Source: Hamadaea sp013361475 (GTDB lineage Bacteria; Actinomycetota; Actinomycetes; Mycobacteriales; Micromonosporaceae). From it: 64,000 nt of DNA. The position numbers were made by a program, and so were the translations under genes. This document shows positions 15,111 through 23,723 of this stretch, in pieces. The stretch is from contig NZ_JBFAHM010000015.1 in assembly GCF_040654195.1 (NCBI RefSeq), forward strand, positions 62,001-126,000, in the 5' to 3' direction. The notes below the pieces were generated by a model that was not told where the DNA came from, made no database searches, and was given only the letters and a program-made list of their open reading frames with translations. The number at the start of each line of letters is the position of its first letter. Position 1 is the stretch's first letter.

Positions 15111-17324
15111 TCAGGCGAGGTCGAACCGGTCGAGGTTCATGACCTTGACCCACGCGTCGACGAAGTCGCCGACGAACTTCTCCCGGGCGTCGTCGCTGGC
15201 GTAGACCTCGGCCACCGCGCGCAGCTCGGAGTTCGAGCCGAACACCAGGTCGGCCCGGCTGCCGGTCCACTTGACCTGGCCGGCGGCGTCGCGGGCCTCG
15301 TAGGTGAGGTCGTCACCGGTGGGCGTCCACTCCGTGCCCAGGTCGAGGAGGTTGACGAAGAAGTCGTTCGTCAGGACTCCGGGCGTGGTGGTGAGGACGC
15401 CGAGCGAGGAGTTGCCGTAGTTCGCCCCGAGTACCCGCAGGCCGCCGACGAGTACGGTCAGCTCCGGCGCGCTCAGGGTGAGCAGGTTCGCCTTGTCGAC
15501 CAGCAGGAATTCGGCGGGGAGCCGGTGGCCCTTGCCGAGGTAGTTACGGAAACCGTCCACCGTGGGCTCGAGCGCCGCGAACGACTCGACGTCGGTCTGC
15601 TCGGCCGTGGCGTCGACCCGGCCGGGCGTGAACGGCACCTCGATCTCGTGACCGGCGGCCTTCGCCGCCTGCTCGACACCCACCGAGCCGCCGAGGACGA
15701 TCAGGTCGGCCAGCGAGACCTTCTTCGTGCCCTGGGCGTTGAACCGCTGCTGCACGCCCTCGAGCGCGCTCAGGACGACGGCCAGCTCGTCGGGCTCGTT
15801 GACCTCCCAGCCGCTCTGCGGCTGCAGGCGAAGCCGGGCACCGTTGGCGCCACCGCGCTTGTCGCTGCCCCGGAACGTCGAAGCGGACGCCCACGCGGTC
15901 TTGACGAGCTGGGCGACGGACAGCCCCGAGCCGGCGATCTGCCGCTTGAGCTCGGCGACGTCGTTCGCGTCGATCTGCTCGTAGTCGGCGGCCGGCAACG
16001 GGTCCTGCCAGATCAGCACCTCGGACGGGACCTCAGGGCCGAGGTAACGCACGACCGGGCCCATGTCGCGGTGGGTCAGCTTGAACCAGGCGCGGGCGAA
16101 CGCGTCCGCGAACTGCTCCGGGTTCTCCAGGAAACGCCGCGAGATCTGCTCGTAGACCGGGTCGAACCGCAGCGACAGGTCGGTCGTCAGCATCGTCGGG
16201 CGGTGCTTCTTGGCCGGGTCGTACGCGTCCGGGATGATCTCGGCGGAGTTCTTCGCGACCCACTGGTGCGCACCGGCCGGGCTCTGCGCCGGCTCCCACT
16301 CGTAGCCGAACAGGATCTCGAAGAAGCTGTTGCTCCACTGTGTCGGCGAGGTGGTCCAGGTGACCTCGAGACCGCTCGTGATCGTGTCCGGGCCCTTGCC
16401 GGTGCCGTAGGTGCTCTTCCAGCCGAGGCCCTGCGCCTCCAGCGGCGCGGCCTCCGGCTCGGCGCCCACGTGGTCGGCCGGGCCGGCGCCGTGGGTCTTG
16501 CCGAAGGTGTGACCACCGGCGATGAGCGCGACGGTCTCCTCGTCGTTCATCGCCATGCGGCGGAACGTCTCACGGATGTCCCGCGCGGCGGCGATCGGGT
16601 CCGGGTTGCCGTTAGGCCCCTCCGGGTTGACGTAGATCAGGCCCATCTGGACGGCGGCCAGCGGGTTCTCCAGCTCGCGCTCGCCACTGTAGCGGGCGTC
16701 GCCGAGCCAGGTGGTCTCCGGGCCCCAGTAGACGTCCTCGTCGGGCTCCCACACGTCGGCGCGGCCACCGGCGAAGCCGAAGGTCTTGAAGCCCATGGAC
16801 TCCAGCGCCACGTTGCCGGTCAGGATCATCAGGTCGGCCCAGGAGATCGCCTGGCCGTACTTCTTCTTGACCGGCCACAGCAGGCGGCGCGCCTTGTCCA
16901 GGTTGCCGTTGTCCGGCCAGCTGTTCAGCGGGGCGAAGCGCTGCTGCCCGGCGCCGGCGCCGCCACGGCCGTCGCTGATCCGGTAGGTGCCGGCGCTGTG
17001 CCAGGCCATGCGGACCATGAACGGGCCGTAGTGCCCGAAGTCGGCCGGCCACCAGTCCTGCGAGGTCGTCAGGACCTCGGCGATGTCACGCTTGACCGCG
17101 GCGAGGTCGAGGGACTGGAACGCCGCGGCGTAGTCGAACGCCACCCCGAGCGGATTGGCCACGGCCGGGTTCTTGGCGAGGATCTTCAGGTTGAGCTGGT
17201 TCGGCCACCAGCCGCGGTTGCCGCCACCCTGAGTCGGATGCGGCGCCCGTCCGTGCGCGACCGGGCAGCGGGACTCGGCCCCGGCCTCGGCGTCGTGGAC
17301 TACGGCGTCGTGGTTGTCTGACAT
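15111..17324 (-). CDS. katG: catalase-peroxidase HPI
   Basis: 737 aa, standard length, with both the active N-terminal and the degenerate C-terminal peroxidase domain. Distal pocket Arg105, Trp108 and His109 lie in VRMAWHSAGTYR. Trp108, Tyr231 (GLIYVNPEG) and Met257 (RRMAMNDEE) make the Met-Tyr-Trp adduct needed for catalase activity. Proximal His272 lies in GGHTFGKTHG. The enzyme disproportionates hydrogen peroxide and acts as a broad peroxidase in the cytoplasm. No furA regulator is adjacent, unlike the common actinobacterial arrangement, so control must be elsewhere. Confidence 0.97.
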   Translation of the reverse strand: MSDNHDAVVHDAEAGAESRCPVAHGRAPHPTQGGGNRGWWPNQLNLKILAKNPAVANPLGVAFDYAAAFQSLDLAAVKRDIAEVLTTSQDWWPADFGHYGPFMVRMAWHSAGTYRISDGRGGAGAGQQRFAPLNSWPDNGNLDKARRLLWPVKKKYGQAISWADLMILTGNVALESMGFKTFGFAGGRADVWEPDEDVYWGPETTWLGDARYSGERELENPLAAVQMGLIYVNPEGPNGNPDPIAAARDIRETFRRMAMNDEETVALIAGGHTFGKTHGAGPADHVGAEPEAAPLEAQGLGWKSTYGTGKGPDTITSGLEVTWTTSPTQWSNSFFEILFGYEWEPAQSPAGAHQWVAKNSAEIIPDAYDPAKKHRPTMLTTDLSLRFDPVYEQISRRFLENPEQFADAFARAWFKLTHRDMGPVVRYLGPEVPSEVLIWQDPLPAADYEQIDANDVAELKRQIAGSGLSVAQLVKTAWASASTFRGSDKRGGANGARLRLQPQSGWEVNEPDELAVVLSALEGVQQRFNAQGTKKVSLADLIVLGGSVGVEQAAKAAGHEIEVPFTPGRVDATAEQTDVESFAALEPTVDGFRNYLGKGHRLPAEFLLVDKANLLTLSAPELTVLVGGLRVLGANYGNSSLGVLTTTPGVLTNDFFVNLLDLGTEWTPTGDDLTYEARDAAGQVKWTGSRADLVFGSNSELRAVAEVYASDDAREKFVGDFVDAWVKVMNLDRFDLA

Positions 17325-17435
17325 CGGATTCCTTCCGGGCTCACCTGTGGGTAATCACCCGCAGTCTGGTCCGTTTTCTGGAATCAGTCAAGAAAATGGG
17401 CGTCAGGTCACCCCAGACTCGGGGATGGGCGCGTC

Positions 17436-17486
17436 ATCCGGGATATCGCGGCCTCCGTGGGAATGTGAGGCCGCGATATCCCGGAT
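17436..17486. repeat. long inverted repeat, hairpin family 2 copy 2
   Basis: Perfect 20-bp arms (17436-17455, 17467-17486) enclose an 11-nt spacer. Arms open ATCCGGGATATCGCGG, and the flanking GCGT/ACGC extends the pairing imperfectly. The outer part matches the hairpin at 2892-2952. It lies just past the stop of the minus-strand FAD oxidoreductase, which makes a terminator role possible. Confidence 0.85.
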
Positions 17487-17512
17487 AAACGCAAGAGGGC
17501 GAAGGGGACGAG

Positions 17513-18847
17513 CTAGGCGGGCCGGACGTTGTGGTTGCCGCTGAAGAGGTTGCCCGGGTCGTACTGCCGCTTGACCGCCGCCAGCCGATCATAGGTAGCG
17601 GCCGGGTAGACCGCCGCGACGTCCGCCTCGGTGGCGGTGGCGAGGAAGTTGGCGTACGCCCCGCTGACGTGCGGCGCGAGCCGTCCCCACAACGCGTCGA
17701 GCCCCGGCCGGGCGCCGTCCACGACCGGTTTCGGCCCGGCGACGGTGGTCAGCACCATCAGCTCCGCCGAGCGATGGGCGTACGCCGTCGCGTCGGCCGG
17801 CACCTCGGCGACCGCGCCGCCGAGACTGCGTACGGCGAGGAACGGCGGCCGCTCGGAGGCGCCCACCTCGGCCAGCGTCCGCAGGACCGTCGGCACGGAA
17901 GCCTGCTCGACGAAGCCGCTTCGGGTGAACAGTGCGATGCCGGGCGGCGGGGCGATGCCGTCCACGAGCACATCCGCGTACGCCGTCAACGCCACCTCGT
18001 CGGCGAGCACGGTGCCCAGCCGCCGGATCGGGTCGATCGCCTGGGCGGCCAGATCGGCGTCGTCACCGTCGAACGCGACCCGGACCTCGACCGGCGCGGC
18101 GTTGCCGCCCGCGAACGGGTTGGCCAGCTCGACGATCGAGGTCAGTTCGGCCGGCGCGGTACGCAGATACTCCGCCCAGCCTTGAAGGACGGCTTCCGCC
18201 TCCGCGGCGGGGAAGGAGATCCGGCCGAAGAAGACGTCGGTCGTCGGATGCGCCGCGAACTCGAAGGCGGTGACGATGCCGAAGTTGCCGCCGCCGCCCC
18301 GGATCGCCCAGAACAGGTCCGGATCGTCCGCCTCCGTTGTGCGTACAACTCGGCCGTCGGCGGTGACCACCTCGGCCGCGACCAGGGCGTCGAGGGCGAG
18401 CCCGTGCTTGCGGACCTTCCACCCGATGCCGCCGGAGAGCGTCAGCCCGCCGACGCCGACGCTGCGGGTGTCCCCGGAGGAGATCGCCAGGCGGTGCGGG
18501 GCGAGCGCGGTCGCGACCTGGCCCCAGGTCGCGCCGCCGCCGATTCGCACGACATGGCCGTCGAGGACCTCGACCTCGGCGAGCGGGCTGAGGTCGACGA
18601 CCACACCGCCCTCGTTCGTGCCGAACCCGGCGAAGGCGTGGCCGCCACCGCGCACGGCCAGCGGGAGGACCGCCGAGGTGGCGAACGCGACGGCCGCCTG
18701 CACGTCGGCGACGGTCTTGGGCCGCAGGACGTACGCCGGGCTGCCGACGACCAGGACCGACCGGCTGGCGGCCGCGTAGTCGGCGTTGTCGGGCTCGATG
18801 ATGTCGCCGCTGAAGTCGCGGCGCAGAATGTCCAGCTCATTGCTCAT
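17513..18847 (-). CDS. FAD-linked oxidoreductase, berberine-bridge-enzyme-like
   Basis: 444 aa from the ATG at 18847; the frame opens at 18883 but without a binding site. The PCMH-type FAD domain includes RPKTVADVQAAVAFA and RGGGHAFAG, whose His is the usual 8-alpha-histidyl FAD anchor. LSGGIGWKVRKHG occupies the place where bicovalent members have a Cys, so attachment is probably single. The C-terminal BBE segment VKRQYDPGNLFSGNHNV is complete. The family oxidises sugars, phenolics or secondary metabolites. GGGAGG sits unusually close (about 2 nt) to the ATG. The substrate is unknown. Confidence 0.88.
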   Translation of the reverse strand: MSNELDILRRDFSGDIIEPDNADYAAASRSVLVVGSPAYVLRPKTVADVQAAVAFATSAVLPLAVRGGGHAFAGFGTNEGGVVVDLSPLAEVEVLDGHVVRIGGGATWGQVATALAPHRLAISSGDTRSVGVGGLTLSGGIGWKVRKHGLALDALVAAEVVTADGRVVRTTEADDPDLFWAIRGGGGNFGIVTAFEFAAHPTTDVFFGRISFPAAEAEAVLQGWAEYLRTAPAELTSIVELANPFAGGNAAPVEVRVAFDGDDADLAAQAIDPIRRLGTVLADEVALTAYADVLVDGIAPPPGIALFTRSGFVEQASVPTVLRTLAEVGASERPPFLAVRSLGGAVAEVPADATAYAHRSAELMVLTTVAGPKPVVDGARPGLDALWGRLAPHVSGAYANFLATATEADVAAVYPAATYDRLAAVKRQYDPGNLFSGNHNVRPA

Positions 18848-18936
18848 ACCCTCCCGACGAGACAGCGCGGCGAGATGTGACATCGGCGGCTGTGACGCGC
18901 GTCTCCCACCACCCCACGGGCCGATTACGCTGGACC

Positions 18937-18951
18937 TTCACCTTGGGTCAA
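18937..18951 (+). promoter_or_regulatory. candidate MerR-type dyad upstream of the MerR-PP2C gene
   Basis: TTCACC-TTG-GGTCAA is an inverted repeat with one mismatch, 58 bp before the GTG start of the MerR-PP2C gene. MerR regulators commonly bind such dyads within their own promoters. Position and shape fit autoregulation, without proof. Confidence 0.4.
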
Positions 18952-19009
18952 GCCCCACCATGGGTCTGCCGGGCCGCCGGTCCGGCGCGACGAGGGAGGC
19001 GGACGAACG

Positions 19010-20053
19010 GTGCTCACGATCGGCGAGTTCTCGCGCGCCGTGCGGCTGTCACCACGGGCGCTGCGGCTCTACGACAAGCTCGGGCTGCTGCCGCCCGAGG
19101 TGGTCGACGCCGAGACGGGCTACCGGTACTACCACCCCGAGCAGCTCGACCGCGGGCGGTTGATCGCCTGGCTGCGCCGGCTCGGCATGCCGCTGGACCT
19201 GATCCGCGTGGTCTGCGACGCGACGCCCACCGCGGCCGCGAAGGAGATCGAACGCTATCGGGACGTCATCGCGTCCGAAGCGGCCACCCGGGACCGGCTC
19301 GCCTCGTTCCTCGTCGACCACTTCTCCGGAAGGGCCGAACCCATGCCGACCCCACTGACCATCCGGTACGCCGCGCGCACGGAGCCCGGCGTCGGACGTG
19401 ACACCAACGAAGACACCGCGTACGCCGACGACCGGCTGCTCGCCGTGGCGGACGGCATGCGCGGCGCGGCCGGCGACCGGGCCAGCGCCGCCGCCGTCGG
19501 CGCATTGCGCGACTTGCCCACCGGTGACCTCCTCCCGGCGCTCGCCGAGGCGATCGATCGGGCGCAGGCGCGGCTCGTCGAGATCGCCGCGGACGACCCG
19601 TCCGGTCAGGCCGTCACCACGCTGACCGCGCTGGCCTGGTCGGGCTCCCAGCTGGGCCTGGCGCACATCGGCGACACCCGGGTCTACCTGCTGCGGGACG
19701 GACAGCTGTTCCAGCTCACCCACGACCACAGCTATGTGCAGTCCCTGGTCGACAGCGGCCGGCTGACCGACGACGAGGCGATGGCGCATCCGCAGCGCGC
19801 TCAGCTGATCCGTGCGCTCACCAACGAGGGCGCGGCGGAGCCGGATCTGAGCGTACGCGAGGCTCGGGCGGGCGACCGCTATCTGCTGTGCACCGACGGG
19901 CTGTTCGCCGTGGTGGACAAGGACGCCATCCGGGCTTCACTGGGCCGGTCCGTGGCGGTCGGCGACGTCGTGGACGACCTCATCGCCCAGGCGTACGCCG
20001 CCGGCGCTCCCGACAACGTCGCGTGCGTGGTCGCGGAGGTCGTCGCGGCCTGA
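19010..20053 (+). CDS. MerR DNA-binding domain fused to PP2C-type Ser/Thr phosphatase
   Basis: 347 aa from GTG 19010. Residues 1-70 are a MerR winged helix (LTIGEFSRAVRLSPRALRLYDKLGLL, GYRYYHPEQL). A short helix follows (ERYRDVIASEAATRDRL), then from about 115 a PP2C phosphatase with RDTNED (130-135), VADGMRG (147-152, replacing the usual DGMGG), HIGDTRVYLLRDG, LCTDGL and PDNVACVV. Metal-binding aspartates are present, so the phosphatase should be active. A transcription factor that also removes phosphate may link kinase signalling to a promoter. No Ser/Thr kinase lies nearby. The DGMRG variant is worth noting. Confidence 0.88.
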   Translation: MLTIGEFSRAVRLSPRALRLYDKLGLLPPEVVDAETGYRYYHPEQLDRGRLIAWLRRLGMPLDLIRVVCDATPTAAAKEIERYRDVIASEAATRDRLASFLVDHFSGRAEPMPTPLTIRYAARTEPGVGRDTNEDTAYADDRLLAVADGMRGAAGDRASAAAVGALRDLPTGDLLPALAEAIDRAQARLVEIAADDPSGQAVTTLTALAWSGSQLGLAHIGDTRVYLLRDGQLFQLTHDHSYVQSLVDSGRLTDDEAMAHPQRAQLIRALTNEGAAEPDLSVREARAGDRYLLCTDGLFAVVDKDAIRASLGRSVAVGDVVDDLIAQAYAAGAPDNVACVVAEVVAA

Positions 20054-20074
20054 CCCGCTCGCGCTGGTTTCCCG

Positions 20075-20133
20075 CCGGATCAGGGTTCTCCGTCGAATCG
20101 TGGGCCAAGATTCGACGGAGAACCCTGATCCAA
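20075..20133. repeat. 59-bp dispersed inverted repeat, family 1 copy B
   Basis: Exact 23-bp arms are at 20077-20099 and 20109-20131. Relative to copy A the arm has one changed base (TTCTCCGTCG rather than TTCTCGGTCG), and the opposite arm carries the matching change, so pairing is preserved. It begins 21 bp after the MerR-PP2C stop. Confidence 0.9.
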
Positions 20134-20282
20134 CCCCGGGGAGGGCGGCAGCCGACGTCCACATATGTGGGCGCATGTCCATGCGTTGACGAATGAGCCC
20201 CTGGGTGGCAATCTGGGTCGGCCGATCTGTTCGGACGCCTTCCTAATTGATGAGGCGCTATCTCCTGTGAAGGGAGCACGCC

Positions 20283-21848
20283 ATGCCCACCCTCTCCCGC
20301 CTGCTGGCCGCGCTCGCCCTCGCCGCGGCGGTGACCGTCACCGGCGGCCAGCTGACCCCGACGGCCGCGGCGGCGGTCACCGGCACCGGCCCGATCACCG
20401 GAATCGGCGGCAAGTGCGTCGACGTGGCGGCGGCGAACTCCGCCAACGGAACCCAGGTCCAGCTCTACACCTGCAACGGCACCAACGCTCAGCAGTGGGT
20501 GGTCGGCGCCGACGGCACCATCCAAGCCCTCGGCAAGTGCCTCACCGCTGCCGCAGCCGGAACGGCCAACGGCACCAAGGTCCAGATCTACGACTGCGCC
20601 GGCGGGAACTCCCAGAAGTGGAATCAGACCGGGACCGCGCTCGTGAACGCCGGATCGGGCACCTGCCTCGACGCCACCGGGCAGAGTTCGGCCGACGGGA
20701 CCGCGCTGCAGATCTGGTCGTGCAGCGGCAACGCCAACCAGCAGTGGACGCTGCCCGGGACTTCGGCCGGGTTCGTCCACCCTGGAGTACTGGTGAGCCG
20801 GGCACAGCTCGACTTCGTCAAGGGCAAGGTGCGGGCCGGCGCGCAGCCGTGGACCACGGCGTACAACGCGATGCTGGCCAGCCGGTACGCGTCGTTGTCG
20901 CGTACGCCGGCGCCGAGGTCGGTCGTCGAATGCGGCTCCTACTCGAACCCCAACTACGGGTGCACCGACGAGCGGGAGGACGCCATCGCGGCGTACACCG
21001 ACGCACTGGCCTGGTACATCAGCGGCAACTCCGCGTACGCGCAGAAGGCGATCCAGCTCATGGACGCCTGGTCGGCGGTGATCACCGATCACACGAACTC
21101 CAACGCCCCGCTCCAGACCGGCTGGGCCGGTTCCGTGTGGCCCCGCGCCGCCGAGATCATCAAGTACACCTACTCGTCGTGGCCCAACTCCGGCCGGTTC
21201 GCCACGATGCTTCGCACGGTGTACCTGCCCGAGGTGCGCAACGGCTCCAACAGCAACGGCAACTGGGAACTGTCCATGATGGAGGCTGCCGTCGGCATCT
21301 CCGTCTTCCTCGACGACCGCACCAGCTACAACGCCGCGGTCACCCGCTACCTGAACCGCGTGCACGCGTACGTCTATCTGACGAGCGACGGCTCGCTGCC
21401 CTACACCGTCCCCGGCAGCGGGCTCGACACCAGCAGCGAGATCATCGGCTACTGGCAGGGCCAGTCCACCTTCGTCACCGGGCTGACCCAGGAGACCTGC
21501 CGCGACTTCACCCACACCGGCTACGGCATCTCGGCGATCTCGCACGTCGCGGAGACCTCGCGCATCCAGGGCCAAGACCTCTACCCCCAGGTGGGGGAGC
21601 GGTTGCGCCAGGCGCTCGGCTTCCAGTCCACCTACCAGCGCGGCGCGGCGGTGCCGTCGTGGCTCTGCGGCGGCTCGCTGAAACTCGGCCTCGGCCCGAT
21701 CACCGAAGTCGGCTACAACGCCATGCACAACCGGCTCGGTTACGGCATGACCAACACCGAGGCGCTCACCCTCCAGCAACGCCCGGCTGGGACCAACAAC
21801 CTGTTCGTCGCCTGGGAGACCCTCACGCACGGAGACAATCCAGCATGA
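20283..21848 (+). CDS. secreted CBM13 (ricin-type lectin) plus alginate-lyase-like domain protein
   Basis: 521 aa. The signal peptide ends near residue 33 (LLAALALAAAVTVTGG...AAAAV). A ricin-type lectin with three QxW-type subrepeats (GGKCVDVAAANSANGTQVQ, NAQQWVV, NSQKWNQ, NQQWTLP) fills about 38-160. The rest is a helical domain like the alginate lyase (alpha/alpha) toroid, with NPNYGCTDEREDAIAAY, NGNWELSMMEAAVG and TQETCRDFTHTGYGISAI. It would bind and depolymerise an acidic or other polysaccharide outside the cell. AAGGGAG precedes the ATG. Actinomycete homologues are poorly characterised, so the substrate is uncertain. Confidence 0.82.
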   Translation: MPTLSRLLAALALAAAVTVTGGQLTPTAAAAVTGTGPITGIGGKCVDVAAANSANGTQVQLYTCNGTNAQQWVVGADGTIQALGKCLTAAAAGTANGTKVQIYDCAGGNSQKWNQTGTALVNAGSGTCLDATGQSSADGTALQIWSCSGNANQQWTLPGTSAGFVHPGVLVSRAQLDFVKGKVRAGAQPWTTAYNAMLASRYASLSRTPAPRSVVECGSYSNPNYGCTDEREDAIAAYTDALAWYISGNSAYAQKAIQLMDAWSAVITDHTNSNAPLQTGWAGSVWPRAAEIIKYTYSSWPNSGRFATMLRTVYLPEVRNGSNSNGNWELSMMEAAVGISVFLDDRTSYNAAVTRYLNRVHAYVYLTSDGSLPYTVPGSGLDTSSEIIGYWQGQSTFVTGLTQETCRDFTHTGYGISAISHVAETSRIQGQDLYPQVGERLRQALGFQSTYQRGAAVPSWLCGGSLKLGLGPITEVGYNAMHNRLGYGMTNTEALTLQQRPAGTNNLFVAWETLTHGDNPA

Positions 21849-21874
21849 TCAGCTGATACGCACAGCGCAGCGCG

Positions 21875-21912
21875 CGAAGCCGGGACACGGCGACCGCCGC
21901 GTCCCGGCTTCG
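21875..21912. terminator. bidirectional terminator hairpin
   Basis: CGAAGCCGGGAC and GTCCCGGCTTCG form a 12-bp stem with a 14-nt loop, between the convergent alginate-lyase-like (plus) and NmrA-like (minus) genes. Confidence 0.75.
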
Positions 21913-21920
21913 ATGAATGC

Positions 21921-22730
21921 TCAGCCGAAGGCCGGAGCGTTCTCCGCGCACCACTGCGCGAAGGCCCGAGCGGGCTTGCCCGTGACGTCCTCCACGGTGG
22001 AGACGACGGTGTAGCCGACCTCCGGCGTGTTGCCGTACGCCCAGATCAGGAAGTCGATGATGTCGGCGGCCAGCCCGTCGGCCGCCCACTTCTCCCGCGC
22101 CTGCGCCTCGGTCAGCTCGACGAGATCGATCTCGCGCCCGATCGCCTTGCTCAGGATCTCGACCTTCTCCGGAACGGTCAGCACCTCCGGGCCGGTGACC
22201 GTGTAGGTCTGCCCGCCGTGACCGTCCTCGGTCAGCGCGGCGACCGCGACGGCGGCGATGTCTGCCTCGTGCACCATCGCGCTGCGCCGGTCGATGAACG
22301 GCTCGCTGATCACGCCCGCCTGCACCGCGGGGATCCAGCTGAAGGTGTTGCCCATGAACTCGACCGGCTGCACCACCGTCCAGGCCAGGTCGCTGTCGTG
22401 CAACGCCTGCTCGACGCCGGACTCGTCCTTGCCGCCGAGCACGGTCACTCGCTTGACCCCGGCCCGGGTCGCCAGTTCGACGATCTGCGGACCGGTCGTG
22501 AGCGGCTGGTAGCCGCCGCCGTCGAAGCTGATCAGGTGCATGGCCTCGACGCCGTCGAACGCGTCGGCGAGGGTGCTGGGGTCGGTCAGGTTGCCGACGA
22601 CCATCTCCGCACCGGGCAACACGGCCTCAGGATTGCGGGTCAGTGCCCGTACCGAGTGTCCCTGCGAAACGAGCTGGGCGACGATCTGGCGGCCGACGGT
22701 GCCGGTGGATCCGGCGATCAGGATTCTCAT
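21921..22730 (-). CDS. NmrA-like NAD(P)-binding oxidoreductase (atypical SDR)
   Basis: 269 aa from the ATG at 22730; a GTG at 22739 would add three residues. The sequence begins directly with a Rossmann motif (RILIAGSTGTVGRQIVAQL), then VRALTRNP, as in the NmrA/QOR2-type atypical SDRs that bind NADP and sense redox state or reduce quinones. WTVVQPVEFMGN replaces a classical YxxxK active site, so it may be a sensor or a weak reductase. It has no strong ribosome binding site. It diverges from a secreted protein gene, with a dyad in the interval. Confidence 0.82.
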   Translation of the reverse strand: MRILIAGSTGTVGRQIVAQLVSQGHSVRALTRNPEAVLPGAEMVVGNLTDPSTLADAFDGVEAMHLISFDGGGYQPLTTGPQIVELATRAGVKRVTVLGGKDESGVEQALHDSDLAWTVVQPVEFMGNTFSWIPAVQAGVISEPFIDRRSAMVHEADIAAVAVAALTEDGHGGQTYTVTGPEVLTVPEKVEILSKAIGREIDLVELTEAQAREKWAADGLAADIIDFLIWAYGNTPEVGYTVVSTVEDVTGKPARAFAQWCAENAPAFG

Positions 22731-22752
22731 GCCGCTCACGCTAGAAGGCCAT

Positions 22753-22771
22753 TAGGAACACTTCATTCCTA
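22753..22771. promoter_or_regulatory. dyad in the NmrA-like promoter region
   Basis: TAGGAA-CACTTCA-TTCCTA, with 6-bp arms and a 7-bp spacer, lies 22 bp upstream of the NmrA-like ATG in a locally AT-richer stretch. It resembles an operator, but no cognate regulator is adjacent. Confidence 0.35.
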
Positions 22772-22906
22772 TTGCCGGGAGATCGCAGAGAATCTCGCAG
22801 CGACCTCTGCCACGCAGTTTGCGGTGGCCCGCAACCTCGTTGCCGCCGCGTACCGGAGTCGGCCAGGGTCGGCGAGGCAAGCACATCGGCGAACGGAGAA
22901 ACCCGC

Positions 22907-23425
22907 ATGCTTCGACGGAACCTCGCGCGCCTGCTCCTGACGGCGGCCGTGACGCTCGGCATCTCGGCGGCGGCCGGCGTTCCGGCCTCGGCGCACAAGG
23001 TCTACGGCAGCTGGAGCGACAACGACCAGCTCTGCGCGGTGAGCACCTGCGTCAACACCGGCAACCTGGTACGCCTGTGGCAGACCATCCTCTACGCGGA
23101 GAAGCTTCTCCCGCAGGCGGACATCGACGGTGAGTTCGGCTCGCAGTCGGCGAACGCGACGATCAACTGGCAGAAGCAGTACAACAGCAACCGCCCGGCC
23201 GGGGCGCCCACCATCGACGTGGATGGCTGGGTCGGCTCGCAGAGCTGGAACGGCGCCGAGCGCCGCCTGAAGTACGAGACCTATGACGCGACCTACGACT
23301 ACTACAACTACGCGGGCGTCACCGGCGAGCGAGTCGTGAACCTCCGCAAGAACAAGTCGACGGGCGAATGGTTCTTCCAGAAGCCCCTGAACATGACCTG
23401 GTACGACACTTCGCACGGCAGCTGA
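22907..23425 (+). CDS. small secreted protein with peptidoglycan-binding-like repeats
   Basis: 172 aa from the ATG at 22907 (GGAG upstream). A Sec signal peptide (RRNLARLLLTAAVTLGISAA...ASA) ends near residue 31. The mature part has VRLWQTILYAEKLLPQADIDGEFGSQSANATINWQKQYN, close to a PG_binding_1 unit, and DGWVGSQSW. There is no catalytic domain. Two cysteines (CAVSTCVN) may form a disulphide. It probably attaches to cell-wall polymer, but its role is unknown. Its promoter region is shared with the NmrA-like gene. Confidence 0.72.
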   Translation: MLRRNLARLLLTAAVTLGISAAAGVPASAHKVYGSWSDNDQLCAVSTCVNTGNLVRLWQTILYAEKLLPQADIDGEFGSQSANATINWQKQYNSNRPAGAPTIDVDGWVGSQSWNGAERRLKYETYDATYDYYNYAGVTGERVVNLRKNKSTGEWFFQKPLNMTWYDTSHGS

Positions 23426-23453
23426 CCACGTCTCTCCGGCGGGCGTCTCCATC

Positions 23454-23480
23454 GAGGATCTCCACCGCCGGGTGGTCCTC
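23454..23480 (+). terminator. weak terminator hairpin
   Basis: GAGGA...CCACC-GCCG-GGTGG-TCCTC gives ten pairs with a 3-nt bulge, 28 bp after the stop of the small secreted protein gene. Confidence 0.45.
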
Positions 23481-23535
23481 GCGGAGCCGTCCGCTTCCTA
23501 CCGTTGCCGCCATGACAGAGAAGGAAGGCAACGGG

Positions 23536-23646
23536 GTGAACGGCAAATCGGTGGTCGGGCTCGCGGTCGTGGGATTGATCGCGCTGCTGGTATTCGTGGG
23601 CTACCGCCTGCTCGTGATGGAATTGATCACGAATCTGCGGCACTGA
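23536..23646 (+). CDS. 36-aa single-pass membrane microprotein
   Basis: MNGKSVVGLAVVGLIALL followed by VFVGYRLLVMELITNLRH is almost one transmembrane helix. The GTG at 23536 has AAGGAAGG 7 bases upstream; an in-frame ATG at 23512 has no binding site. The gene lies immediately before the histidine kinase gene, so it may modulate or insert with the sensor. It is too short for a family assignment. Confidence 0.5.
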   Translation: MNGKSVVGLAVVGLIALLVFVGYRLLVMELITNLRH

Positions 23647-23723
23647 CCACGGCGAGGAGACGTCCACTCGATGAGTACGCGTTCGGTGCTGGCGGCGTAT
23701 CGGCCGTCATCCTGACGGTCGCC

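Noticed and set aside
15108..17321. 737-codon plus-strand frame opposite katG
   Set aside because: Mirror of the katG codons with no domains; KatG has every active-site residue on the minus strand.
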